NCBI GenBank assembly: GCA_039583695.1 | Contig: JAVKSL010000005.1 | Location: 1-64,000 of the forward strand | Source of the DNA: JAVKSL01 sp039583695 | GTDB taxonomy: Bacteria; Actinomycetota; Acidimicrobiia; Acidimicrobiales; JAJPHD01 | Direction of reading: 5' to 3' | Length of the DNA stretch: 64,000 nt | In this document: in pieces, positions 31,817 to 40,070 of the stretch | How positions within the stretch are numbered: position 1 is the stretch's first letter | Layout of the letters: every line of letters begins with the position of its first letter | The notes under the pieces: generated by a model | What the model saw: the letters and a program-made list of their open reading frames with translations, nothing else | Database searches by the model: none | Told to the model about the DNA's origin: nothing | Made by a program: the position numbers and the translations under genes

Positions 31817-32564
31817 CGCCCGCCTGGCGGGCTGGACCGGCGCGGGCTGGGTCGGCGGAGCGGTCCTCCTGGCGGGGGGACGCAACGACCACTTCGCTGA
31901 CCAGGCAGTACGACTGCACGAAGGAATGATGACGGATCTCCCATCCATCAGCAAGCAGTGGGACTATTGAGATTGGTCGGCAACCGCCAACCAGCGAGGG
32001 TTTCAATCGCCAGATGCCCGACCAGATATGGGACACCACCCGCTCGATCCTGCCTATTCCGGGGGCCAGGGCGGTCAGGCACAACAACCCGTCGGGAGTG
32101 AGCATCCGGGCGGCCCCAGCCAGGACGGCCCTTGCCTGGTCTTGGGCCAGCAGGTCGAACACATAGGTCGAGATGAACCGGTCGACCGACCCGTCCGGCA
32201 TCGCTACCGAGCCTTCCGGTCCCGCAAGCGAGCCTTCCGGTCCCGCAAGCGAGCCGTCCGGCGGCGACAGCACCACCTGGGTCCGCTCCGGCCACCGGGC
32301 CAGCTTCCTCCGGGCCAACTCGACCATCACTGGGCTGATGTCGACGCCGCGGTAGGCGGCAGATGGGCCAAGTCGTCGAAGCAGCTCTTCCGCCAGGCGG
32401 CCGGTCCCGCATCCGAGCTCGAAAATCGACATGGCCTCCTCGATCCGGGACTCGGCCAGCATCAGCATGACTGGCGGGTCCTCGTAGAAGGCCTGCCAGT
32501 CCTGGGTCCTCCCGATGCGGTCGTAGACCCCTCTCGCCTGGGTGGGACTGAGGGGCCCGGACAC
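31749..32564 (-). CDS. Class I SAM-dependent methyltransferase
   Basis: 271 residues from GTG 32564; an ATG further upstream would enter the promoter of the neighbouring HTH gene. Motif I FELGCGTGRLAEELL is followed by YRGVDISPVMVELAR, an acidic motif II region, and post-motif MLTPDGLLCLTALAPG. Between them is a 21-bp in-frame tandem duplication (32209-32250) coding SLAGPEG twice. The last 40 residues are Ala/Arg/Pro-rich, overlap proC, and may be a read-through tail. The substrate is unknown; the general pattern fits small-molecule methyltransferases. Confidence 0.75.
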   Translation of the reverse strand: MSGPLSPTQARGVYDRIGRTQDWQAFYEDPPVMLMLAESRIEEAMSIFELGCGTGRLAEELLRRLGPSAAYRGVDISPVMVELARRKLARWPERTQVVLSPPDGSLAGPEGSLAGPEGSVAMPDGSVDRFISTYVFDLLAQDQARAVLAGAARMLTPDGLLCLTALAPGIGRIERVVSHIWSGIWRLKPSLVGGCRPISIVPLLADGWEIRHHSFVQSYCLVSEVVVASPRQEDRSADPARAGPARQAGATRLAPADPARRSARLLPPPHR

Positions 32565-32736
32565 GGCTGACCAGCCTAGATCAGCGCAAACCGAGGTAAT
32601 GATTGCACTTGTGCACCTTTTCGGTCGCCAACTGCAATCGCTTCGCCCCACGGCCGTCCCACGGCGAAACACTGGCCACACGGCTCACACTGGCCCCGAT
32701 GGCGCCAGTGGCGTAGCATTCCTTCCGCGGAAGGGA

Positions 32737-32943
32737 GTGATTCCACTGACAAGTCAAATGCATAGCAGGGTCAGGTTCTTGACAGTTGCTGAGGTGGCCG
32801 ACCAGCTCAGGGTGTCGAACATGACCGTTTACCGGCTCATCAACGCCGGCACGCTGCCCGCGGCCCGAGTTGGTCGGTCATACAGGCTGCGAGAGGAGGA
32901 CGTCGACCGTTACCTGGCTGCCAGCTTCACCGAGGCTGGCTAG
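32737..32943 (+). CDS. Excisionase-type helix-turn-helix regulator at the head of the tetrapyrrole genes
   Basis: About 68 residues. One domain: VRFLTVAEVADQLRVSNMTVYRLINAGTL followed by a wing AARVGRSYRLREEDVDRYL. This is the MerR-like/excisionase fold used by actinobacterial regulators of the BldC type as well as by phage Xis. Start GTG 32737 or ATG 32758; the ggaaggg before 32737 is very close to the GTG, so the choice is uncertain. Its TAG overlaps the GTG of the next gene (TAGTG), which couples it to tetrapyrrole synthesis and suggests a regulator rather than an element excisionase. Confidence 0.7.
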   Translation: MIPLTSQMHSRVRFLTVAEVADQLRVSNMTVYRLINAGTLPAARVGRSYRLREEDVDRYLAASFTEAG

Positions 32944-33626
32944 TGCCGATTCGCTCGAACACCTATCCGATCAACCTGATCCTCGAGGCCCGGCCCTGCC
33001 TGGTCGTGGGGGGTGGACCGGTAGCTGCCCGCAAGGTCCACGGCCTGCTGGCCTGCGGGGCGGTTGTCCATGTCGTGGCGGCTGAGGTTGGTGAGGGGGT
33101 CCGGGATGTGGCGAACACCTCGGGAGTGGGCACGGCGGGTGAGCAGCCACCGGCCAAATTCCGAAAGACGGCCACTCTCACCTGGGAGGAGCGGCCCTAC
33201 CGGCCCGACGACATCGTCGGTCGCTGCCTGGTCATCGCCGCCACCGACGACCAGGCCCTCAACCGGGCGGTCGCCGCGGATGCCGAGGCCGCGGGCGTCT
33301 GGGTGAACGTGGCGGACGACCCGCTGTTCTGCACCTTCACCCTACCGGCAATTCGCCGGGAGGGTGCGATCACGGTGGCTGTATCCACTGGGGGTCACAG
33401 CCCGGCACTGGCCGGCTGGCTCCGGGATCGCCTGTGCGAGGAGCTGGGTCCCCACCACGCCATCGCGGCCACCCTTCTGTCCGAGGCGCGAGAGGAGCTG
33501 GCCGCCGCGGGGCGCTCCACTGAGGGCCTCGACTGGCAAGGCGCCCTCGACTCGGGCATGTTTACTAGCATCAGAGCTGGCAAGATTGACCAGGCAAGGG
33601 AGCAGCTGAGGGCGTGTCTGTTGTAG
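32943..33626 (+). CDS. Precorrin-2 dehydrogenase / sirohydrochlorin ferrochelatase domain protein
   Basis: 227 residues, equivalent to the N-terminal half of CysG. The NAD-binding start is CLVVGGGPVAARKVHGLLACGA (residues 19-40), followed by LVIAATDDQALNRAVA, a VNVADDPLFCTF segment and AITVAVSTGGHSPALAGWLRD. It oxidises precorrin-2 to sirohydrochlorin, and the same domain can insert iron to give siroheme. The methyltransferase that supplies precorrin-2 is in the cobA-hemD fusion three genes on. The 3' end overlaps hemA by 13 bp. Confidence 0.87.
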   Translation: MPIRSNTYPINLILEARPCLVVGGGPVAARKVHGLLACGAVVHVVAAEVGEGVRDVANTSGVGTAGEQPPAKFRKTATLTWEERPYRPDDIVGRCLVIAATDDQALNRAVAADAEAAGVWVNVADDPLFCTFTLPAIRREGAITVAVSTGGHSPALAGWLRDRLCEELGPHHAIAATLLSEAREELAAAGRSTEGLDWQGALDSGMFTSIRAGKIDQAREQLRACLL

Positions 33627-34873
33627 TCGTAGGCCTCAACCATCGCACAGTGCCCCTCGGGGTGCTGGAGCGCATGACCATCAGCGAGGCCGCGCTGCCC
33701 AAGCTGCTCCGTGCCCTGCTCGACACCGGCAACCTCTCCGAGGTCGTGGTGCTATCCACGTGCGCCAGGACCGAGGTGTACGCGGTCATCGAGCGATTCC
33801 ACGCTGGGCTGGCCGACGTGTACAGCTGCCTTGGCGATATCGGGGGGGCCACACCCGAGGAGCTGGCCGATGGGGTGTACTGCTATTACGAAGACGCGGC
33901 GGTGAGCCACCTGTTCGAGGTGGCGGCGGGCCTGGACTCTGCGGTTCTGGGGGAGGGCGAGGTGCTGGCCCAGGTCCGTCAGGCGTGGGAGCTGGCCCGC
34001 CACGAACGCACCGCCGGCCCGGTCATGTCCCAGCTGTTCCGCCACGCGGTGGAGGTCGGAAAGCGAGCCCGTTCCGAGACGGCCATCTCTAGGGGGATCA
34101 CCTCGATCTCCCAGGCGGCGGTGGCTCTGGTGACCAAGCGCCTGGGTGGGTCCCTGGCGGGCCGGCGAGCGCTGGTGCTGGGGGCGGGGGAGATGGGCGA
34201 GGGAATGGCAGTGGCCCTCGGGGCGACCTCGGCCGAGGTCCTGGTGGCGAACAGGACCTGGGAGCGGGCGGGGGCGCTGGCCGAGCGGGTCGGAGGTCGG
34301 GCCGTCCCCATAGCGGAGCTTCCCACAGCGCTGGCGGACGTGGACGTGCTGCTGGCCTCGACCCGGGCGGAGGAGGTCATGCTGGGGGTGGCGGACCTGG
34401 CGCCGGTCATGGCCGGGCGCGACGGGCGGGAGCTGCTGGTCGTGGACGTGGCGGTGCCCCGGGACGTGGACCCGAGCGTCGCGTCGCTGGCCGGGGTGAC
34501 GCTGCTGGACATGGACGACTTGAGGGCGTTTGCCGAGGCGGGGATGGCCGAGCGGCGCCGCGAGGTCGTCCGGGTGGCGGACATCATCGCCGAGGAGGTT
34601 GCCCGCCACCTCGAGGCTCGGGCGGCGAGGGACGTCGCTCCGACTGTGTCGGCGTTGCGCGAGCGGGCCGAGGCGATCAGGGCCTCGGAGCTGGATCGCT
34701 ACGGCTCCCGCCTGGCTGGCCTGTCCCCGAGCCAGGCCGCCACGGTGGAGGCGCTTACCCGCCAGCTCATGGGCAAGTGGCTGCACGAGCCCACGGTGGC
34801 ACTCAAGGAGGCGGCGGGCTCGCCGAGGGGAGAGCGCCTGGGCGAGGCGCTGCGCACGCTGTTCGACCTCTAG
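33614..34873 (+). CDS. hemA: Glutamyl-tRNA reductase
   Basis: 419 residues. It reduces glutamyl-tRNA to glutamate-1-semialdehyde, the first committed step of the C5 heme pathway. The N-terminal GLNHRTVPLGVLER and the nucleophile C50 in LSTCARTEVYA are clear. GLDSAVLGEGEVLAQVRQA follows, then the NADPH domain with VLGAGEMGEGMAVAL and VVDVAVPRDVDPSV. The start is GTG 33614, within the end of the preceding gene. The stop overlaps the hemC start (TAGTG). Confidence 0.95.
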   Translation: MSVVVVGLNHRTVPLGVLERMTISEAALPKLLRALLDTGNLSEVVVLSTCARTEVYAVIERFHAGLADVYSCLGDIGGATPEELADGVYCYYEDAAVSHLFEVAAGLDSAVLGEGEVLAQVRQAWELARHERTAGPVMSQLFRHAVEVGKRARSETAISRGITSISQAAVALVTKRLGGSLAGRRALVLGAGEMGEGMAVALGATSAEVLVANRTWERAGALAERVGGRAVPIAELPTALADVDVLLASTRAEEVMLGVADLAPVMAGRDGRELLVVDVAVPRDVDPSVASLAGVTLLDMDDLRAFAEAGMAERRREVVRVADIIAEEVARHLEARAARDVAPTVSALRERAEAIRASELDRYGSRLAGLSPSQAATVEALTRQLMGKWLHEPTVALKEAAGSPRGERLGEALRTLFDL

Positions 34874-35868
34874 TGTCGCCCGCCGGGGTGTCGGCACGGG
34901 GCGCACAAGGACAGGCCCGTCTGCGCATCGCCACCCGGGCCAGCCGGCTGGCCCGCTGGCAGGCTGCCCACGTGGCGGGACTGCTGGCAGGCCTGGGCAT
35001 CGAGGCCGAGCTGGTGACGATCTTCACCACCGGGGACGATCGGACCGAGCTCCCCATCTCGGCGCTCGGGGGCGCCGGCGCATTCGTCAGGGAGGTCCAG
35101 CTCGCCGTCCTCGAGGGCCGGGCTGATCTGGCGGTGCACTCGGCGAAGGACCTGCCCTCCGCCACCACGAAGGACCTGCCCTCCGGCACCACGCCGGGGC
35201 TGGTCATCGCCGCCGTTCCGGCCAGGGCCGATCCCCGAGACGCCCTGGTCGGCGCCCGGCTGGCAGATCTCGCCCCCGGCGCGACGGTCGCCACCGGCTC
35301 CCCCCGCCGCCGGGCGCAACTGGCCGCTGCTCGTCCCGACCTGAGCTTCGCCGAGCTTCGGGGGAACATCGAGACCCGCCTCGATCGGATCCCTCCCGGC
35401 GGGGCAGTGGTGGTGGCAGTGGCGGCGCTGGATCGCCTCGGCCTGGCGAACCGGGTGGCCGAGGTGCTCGACCCCAGCGTGATGCTGCCCCAGGTCGGCC
35501 AAGGGGCCCTCGCGGTGGAGTGCCGGTCCGACGACAGCGGGCTGATCGAGGCCCTGGCCGGCATCGACGATGCCGGGGCACACCGTGCTGTTATGGCGGA
35601 GCGGGCATTCCTTGGCGAGATTGGGCCCGGTTGCGCCCTTCCCATCGGTGCCCACTCACCCGCCACCGTGGAGCCTCTGGCCACCTCCGATCCCTCGGCC
35701 CCCGCCGCGCCCATCCGTCTCGACACCCTCCTCGCCTCCTTCGACGGCAGGGTGGTCCTGCGCCACACGGGACTTGGTGTCGATCCGGTCGAGCTGGGCC
35801 GGCGCCTGGCAGCGGAGATGCTGGCCAGCGCGGCGGGCGGCCGGTTGTTGACAGACTACACGAAGTGA
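34873..35868 (+). CDS. hemC: Hydroxymethylbilane synthase with an in-frame 24-bp duplication
   Basis: 331 residues from GTG 34873. Features are LRIATRASRLARWQAAHV, VHSAKDLPS, GSPRRRAQLAAARPDL, ELRGNIETRLDR and the cofactor-binding Cys near residue 254 (GPGCALPIGAH). It condenses four porphobilinogens. At 35146-35193 a 24-bp unit is tandemly duplicated (KDLPSATT, KDLPSGTT) directly after the conserved HSxKD active-site segment, which adds eight residues in a loop. The stop overlaps the next start (GTGA). Confidence 0.93.
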   Translation: MSPAGVSARGAQGQARLRIATRASRLARWQAAHVAGLLAGLGIEAELVTIFTTGDDRTELPISALGGAGAFVREVQLAVLEGRADLAVHSAKDLPSATTKDLPSGTTPGLVIAAVPARADPRDALVGARLADLAPGATVATGSPRRRAQLAAARPDLSFAELRGNIETRLDRIPPGGAVVVAVAALDRLGLANRVAEVLDPSVMLPQVGQGALAVECRSDDSGLIEALAGIDDAGAHRAVMAERAFLGEIGPGCALPIGAHSPATVEPLATSDPSAPAAPIRLDTLLASFDGRVVLRHTGLGVDPVELGRRLAAEMLASAAGGRLLTDYTK

Positions 35869-37322
35869 CTGTCTACCTGGTGGGGGCCGGGCCGGGGGAC
35901 CCCGGCCTGCTCACCCGGCGCGGGGCTGAGCTGTTGGGGCGGGCCGAGCTGGTGGTGCACGATCGCCTCGCCGCTCCGGGCCTGTTGGACCTGTGCCCGC
36001 CTGGCGCCGAGCGGGTGGATGTGGGCAAGCGCCCAGGGGGGCCGGCGGACCAGGACGGGATCAACGCGCTGCTCGTCGCGGCGGGCCGGGCCGGGCGGAT
36101 GGTGGTCCGGCTCAAGGGCGGCGACCCATTCGTGTTCGGCCGGGGCGCCGAAGAGGCCCTCGCTCTCCAGGCCGCTGGCGTCGCCTACGAGGTCGTGCCA
36201 GGGGTCACCTCGGCAATAGCCGCGCCGGCCTACGCCGGGGTGCCCCTCACCCACCGGGGTGTATCGACGTCGTTCAGCGTGGTCACCGGCCACAGCCGAG
36301 CGGCCCTCGACGCGGACGTCAACTGGGAGGCGCTGGCCCAGGTCGGCGGGACCGTGGTGGTGCTGATGGGAGTGGCTCACCGAGCCGAGATCGCGGCAAG
36401 GCTGGTGGCCGGGGGCCGGGACCCGGCCACCCCCGTCGCGGCGGTGCGCTGGGGGACCCGGGCGGACCAGCGCGTCATGCGCACCACGCTGGGCGAGCTG
36501 GGCGCGCTGACCCTGGAGCCCCCGGTCACCCTGGTCATCGGGGAGGTGGCCGCGCTGGGGCTGGAGTGGTACGAGCGCAGCCGCCCGTTGCGTGGCCGGC
36601 GGGTGGTGGTCACCCGCAGCGCTGCCCAGGCCTGGGCGTTGTCGTCGCGCCTGGCCGAGGTCGGGGCCGAGGTGGTGGAGGTGGGTGTCATCGAGCTGGG
36701 CCCGCCAGCTGACGGGGGGGCAGCGCTGCGGGCAGCTGCCGGCCAGGTCGGGAGCTACGACTGGGTGGTGTTCACCTCCGCCAACGCGGTGGAGCGCTTC
36801 ATGGTCTTGCTCCGCGATGCGCGCCAGCTCGGCTCGGCCCAGGTCGCCGCGATCGGTCCTGGGACTGCCGAGGCCCTTTTGTCGTGGCGGGTGGTCGCCG
36901 ACCTGGTGGCGGTCAGGTCGCTGTCGGAGGGACTGGTGGAGGTGTTCCCACCGGCTCCACGTGGTGGTCGGGTGCTGATCCCCAGGGCTGCGGTGGCCAG
37001 GGAAGTGCTTCCCGAGGCGCTCAGAGCGATGGGGTGGTGCTGTGACATCGTGGAGGCCTACGTGACCCGGCGCCCGAGGGTGGCGCCCGAGGTGGTGGCC
37101 CGGGCTTCGGGGGCCGACGCCATCACCTTCGCCTCCGCGTCGAGCGTGGAGGCCTGGTTGGAGCTGGGCGCCAAGACGCCTGGACTGGTTGCTTGCATCG
37201 GTCCGGTCACGGCCGCCGCTGCCGAGGCAGGAGGCCTGCGCGTGGGGGCGATAGCCAGCACTCCCACCATCGAAGGCCTGGTGGAGGCGACCATCCACCA
37301 CCTGGGTGCACAGGGTTGGTAA
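35865..37322 (+). CDS. cobA-hemD: Uroporphyrinogen-III C-methyltransferase / uroporphyrinogen-III synthase fusion
   Basis: 485 residues. Residues about 1-240 are the SAM-dependent methyltransferase (VYLVGAGPGDPGLLT, VVRLKGGDPFVFGRG, VPGVTSAIAAPAYAGVPLTHRG), which makes precorrin-2. Residues about 245-485 are HemD (GRRVVVTRSAAQ, VVFTSANAVERF, ITFASASSVEAWL), which closes hydroxymethylbilane to uroporphyrinogen III. The fusion is known from Streptomyces and other actinobacteria and joins the heme and siroheme/cobalamin branch point in one chain. Start is GTG 35865, overlapping the hemC stop. Confidence 0.93.
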   Translation: MTVYLVGAGPGDPGLLTRRGAELLGRAELVVHDRLAAPGLLDLCPPGAERVDVGKRPGGPADQDGINALLVAAGRAGRMVVRLKGGDPFVFGRGAEEALALQAAGVAYEVVPGVTSAIAAPAYAGVPLTHRGVSTSFSVVTGHSRAALDADVNWEALAQVGGTVVVLMGVAHRAEIAARLVAGGRDPATPVAAVRWGTRADQRVMRTTLGELGALTLEPPVTLVIGEVAALGLEWYERSRPLRGRRVVVTRSAAQAWALSSRLAEVGAEVVEVGVIELGPPADGGAALRAAAGQVGSYDWVVFTSANAVERFMVLLRDARQLGSAQVAAIGPGTAEALLSWRVVADLVAVRSLSEGLVEVFPPAPRGGRVLIPRAAVAREVLPEALRAMGWCCDIVEAYVTRRPRVAPEVVARASGADAITFASASSVEAWLELGAKTPGLVACIGPVTAAAAEAGGLRVGAIASTPTIEGLVEATIHHLGAQGW

Positions 37323-37371
37323 GGTGGTGCCTACTCCCTCGTCCCGTACCCGAACCCCCATCGGAGCAAGA

Positions 37372-37407
37372 GTGGCCAAGACGAGCAAGCCGGTGCCATC
37401 GGCGTGA
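37372..37407 (+). CDS. Possible 11-residue leader peptide before the XPB-partner gene
   Basis: GTG 37372 has ggag (37363-37366) at proper spacing and encodes MAKTSKPVPSA. Its TGA (37405-37407) overlaps the GTG start at 37404 (GTGA). It could be a coupling leader. It is short enough to be chance, so support is modest. Confidence 0.35.
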   Translation: MAKTSKPVPSA

Positions 37408-40070
37408 GCTTCGCCGAGATCCTAGGAGCGTGGGACGAGGCCCGTCTCACGCTCCTCCTGGTGTTGCGCCCTGACCTGCGCCGCCCGGCGCCAAAGACAT
37501 TGGCCCTGCTGATCCAGCGGGCCGGGTCGTGGTCCAGCCTCCAGCAGGCTCGCTGGAGGCTGGACCGGGGCGCCCAGCAGGCGCTGGACGCCGCTTGCCT
37601 GCTTCCCAAGCCCCCGACGTTCACGGACCTGGTGACGCTCCTGGGCGGCCCCTCCCAGACCGCTGGCCTGAGCGAGGCCCTGGAGCGCCTGGAGGCTCGT
37701 GCCCTGGTGATGCGCCGCGGCAACAGCCTGATCCTGGCCCCTGGGCTCGCCGAGCTGCGCAACCCGGCCCGGCTCGGCCCCCCGGCTGTCGAGGCGCTCG
37801 CCAGCCAGCAGGCATCCACCTTGTCGTCGATTGCCCGCAGGCTCGGTGTCCGTCCAGGGTCCAGCCGGAAAGCCTCCATGTCTGCGGTGGTGGGGGCCCT
37901 GGGCGACCCGGCGCGGATCAAGGCGGTGCTTTCTGCGGCCTCGGCCGAGGCGGCCCAGCTGGCCCGCAGCGCGGCTACGCAGGGACCTGCGGTGTCGGTC
38001 CACAACGGCGTGTACGGCCTCACCGATCGCAGCCCGGCGGGATGGCTGGTGAGCCACGGCCTGCTGGTGCCGATGAGCTGGAACCTGCTGGTGATGCCGC
38101 GGGAGGTGGCGTTGGCGCTGCGCGGCGGCATGCCGTTCCCCGACCTCCAGCTGTGCTGGCCCCATGTCCCGACCAGCGAGGTGGACCAGGAGGCGGCAGA
38201 TGCCAGGGCCGCAGACGCAGCTCTGCGCCTGGTGGCAGATGTGCGCACGGTCCTGGACCTGTGGGGCCAGGCCGAGCCGAGCGTCCTCAAGGACGGGGGG
38301 ATCGGGGTTCGGGAGCTGAGGCGAGCCGCAAAAGCCATCGAGCGGACCGAGCTGGAGGCGGCTCAGGTCATCGAGATCGCCGCCGCGGCCGGCCTCGTCA
38401 CCTGCGCGCGGCCGGGCGGCCAGGTCCTCCCCCTGCCGGCCTACGACAGCTGGCTGGCCCTCGAGGTCCCTGATCGCTGGACGCGGCTGGCCCTCGGTTG
38501 GCTGACCTGCCCGCTGCACCCCAGCCTTTCCGGTGTGCTCGACGACAAGCAGAAGCCGATCCCCACCCTGCTCCCTCGTGCTCCTGAGGCCGACGCCCAG
38601 GACAGGCGCGAGATCATCCTGGCCCTGCTGGCGTTGCAGGTGCCGCCGGGGCACAGGGCTAGTGCAGAGTGCCTGGCGGGGGTGGCCGAATGGATGGGGC
38701 CCGACGTTTGGGTCGGTGGGCCCGCCTTGCCGGAGACGCTGCGGCGCTGGGTAGTGGCCGAGGCAGAGCTGGTGGGGATGGTGGTGGATGGCGCGCTGAG
38801 CAGCTTCGGGCGCTCGATGACGGCCGGGTGGGCAGGTGTGTTGCCCGGCGCCCCGGTCAAGGGCAAGCCGTCGTATCAAGAGGCTGCCGAATCGCTTGCG
38901 CGGTGGGCGCCAGCGGTGAGCTCCACCTTCGTGGTCCAAGCGGACCTGACTGCCGTGGCGCCGGGCGAGCTCACCTGCGCCATTCGCTCGGAGCTGGAGC
39001 TGTTGGCTGACGTGGAGTCCAAGGGGGCGGCGACCGTCTACCGCTTCAGCGAGGCTTCCCTGCGCCGGGGCTTCGACGGGGGTCGCAGCGCCACCCAGAT
39101 CATGGGCTTCCTGGAGGGACACGCCACCCGTGGAGTACCCCAGGCTCTGGCATATCTGGTGGGGGATCTGGGGCGCCGCTTCGGGACGGTGCGGGTCGGC
39201 TCGGCGTCCTGCTACCTGCGCTGCGAGGACCCGGCGTTGCTCACCGAGATCGCCGCCGCCAGGCGGACTGCCAAGCTGGGGATGCGCCAGCTGGCGCCGA
39301 CCGTCCTGGTCAGCTCCAGTGACGCCGCGACCACGCTGGCGACTCTTCGAGCCAGTGGGTACCTTCCGGCCCTGGAGGACGAGGCTGGCACGCTGGTGGT
39401 GATCGAGGTGGCACCCCAGCGAGCCGAGGTGGTGGCGAGGCCGGCATGGGCACCGGTCGCGGCGGACCCGGCGGTCTTGGCGGCCGAGCTGCGCCGTGCC
39501 GCCGGGGTGCCGCGGCCCTTGACACCACCGGCGCCGGGGACGCCGGGCCATCCAGCCGTGCCGGGAAGCCGTCCAGCAGTGCCGGGAAGCCGTCCAGCAG
39601 TGCCGGGAAGCCAGCCAGCAGTGCCCGGTCCCGGCAATCTCGCAGCGGCTTCTGCCGGAGCCTCAAAACCCCTCTTCCCGTCGCTGCCGTCCCAGCTGCC
39701 GCCCGGCATGTCCCAATCTGCGGCCCAGTCCCTGATGGGGCTGCTCAACGAGATGTGGGAAGCCCACGAGGATCCGGGCCCTCTTGACGGGCCTGGATTC
39801 GGGCTCCCGTCGCGCCCGGCGGCCATAGCCAAGGGACGCGACGCAGTGGTGAGCGTTCTGGAGCAGGCTTACGACGAGGACTGGATGGTGCGCATCGGCT
39901 ACACCGGCGGCAACCGCCGGACCTACCAGCTCAGCGCGGTGGTGGTGGCCGTCGAGGACGACGAGGTTTGGTTGGAGTGCGCACCCAGGTGGGATCACCG
40001 AGGCATCGCGCTGGATCAGATCGAGTGGGTCAGGGTGCTGACCGAGGCCGAGGAGGAGGCACTGCCGTGA
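37404..40070 (+). CDS. XPB-associated protein with helicase C-terminal-like domain
   Basis: 888 residues, a counterpart of the large protein encoded beside XPB in mycobacteria and other actinobacteria (Helicase_C_3 domain). N-terminal helical repeats resemble winged helices (LLVLRPDLRRPAPKTLALLI, then TFTDLVTLLGG). The central domain includes SSTFVVQADLTAVAPGEL and VYRFSEASLRRGFDGGRSATQIMGFLE. At residues about 719-739 a 21-bp repeat (39558-39620, three units) encodes PGSRPAV units in a linker. The last 120 residues contain IGYTGGNRRTYQLSAVVV. It lacks Walker motifs and may help load or regulate XPB. The stop overlaps the XPB start (GTGA). Confidence 0.75.
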   Translation: MSFAEILGAWDEARLTLLLVLRPDLRRPAPKTLALLIQRAGSWSSLQQARWRLDRGAQQALDAACLLPKPPTFTDLVTLLGGPSQTAGLSEALERLEARALVMRRGNSLILAPGLAELRNPARLGPPAVEALASQQASTLSSIARRLGVRPGSSRKASMSAVVGALGDPARIKAVLSAASAEAAQLARSAATQGPAVSVHNGVYGLTDRSPAGWLVSHGLLVPMSWNLLVMPREVALALRGGMPFPDLQLCWPHVPTSEVDQEAADARAADAALRLVADVRTVLDLWGQAEPSVLKDGGIGVRELRRAAKAIERTELEAAQVIEIAAAAGLVTCARPGGQVLPLPAYDSWLALEVPDRWTRLALGWLTCPLHPSLSGVLDDKQKPIPTLLPRAPEADAQDRREIILALLALQVPPGHRASAECLAGVAEWMGPDVWVGGPALPETLRRWVVAEAELVGMVVDGALSSFGRSMTAGWAGVLPGAPVKGKPSYQEAAESLARWAPAVSSTFVVQADLTAVAPGELTCAIRSELELLADVESKGAATVYRFSEASLRRGFDGGRSATQIMGFLEGHATRGVPQALAYLVGDLGRRFGTVRVGSASCYLRCEDPALLTEIAAARRTAKLGMRQLAPTVLVSSSDAATTLATLRASGYLPALEDEAGTLVVIEVAPQRAEVVARPAWAPVAADPAVLAAELRRAAGVPRPLTPPAPGTPGHPAVPGSRPAVPGSRPAVPGSQPAVPGPGNLAAASAGASKPLFPSLPSQLPPGMSQSAAQSLMGLLNEMWEAHEDPGPLDGPGFGLPSRPAAIAKGRDAVVSVLEQAYDEDWMVRIGYTGGNRRTYQLSAVVVAVEDDEVWLECAPRWDHRGIALDQIEWVRVLTEAEEEALP

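Noticed and set aside
39558..39620. CRISPR-like short repeats
   Set aside because: The 21-bp units are directly adjacent with no spacers and lie in frame inside a protein linker; they are a coding tandem repeat.
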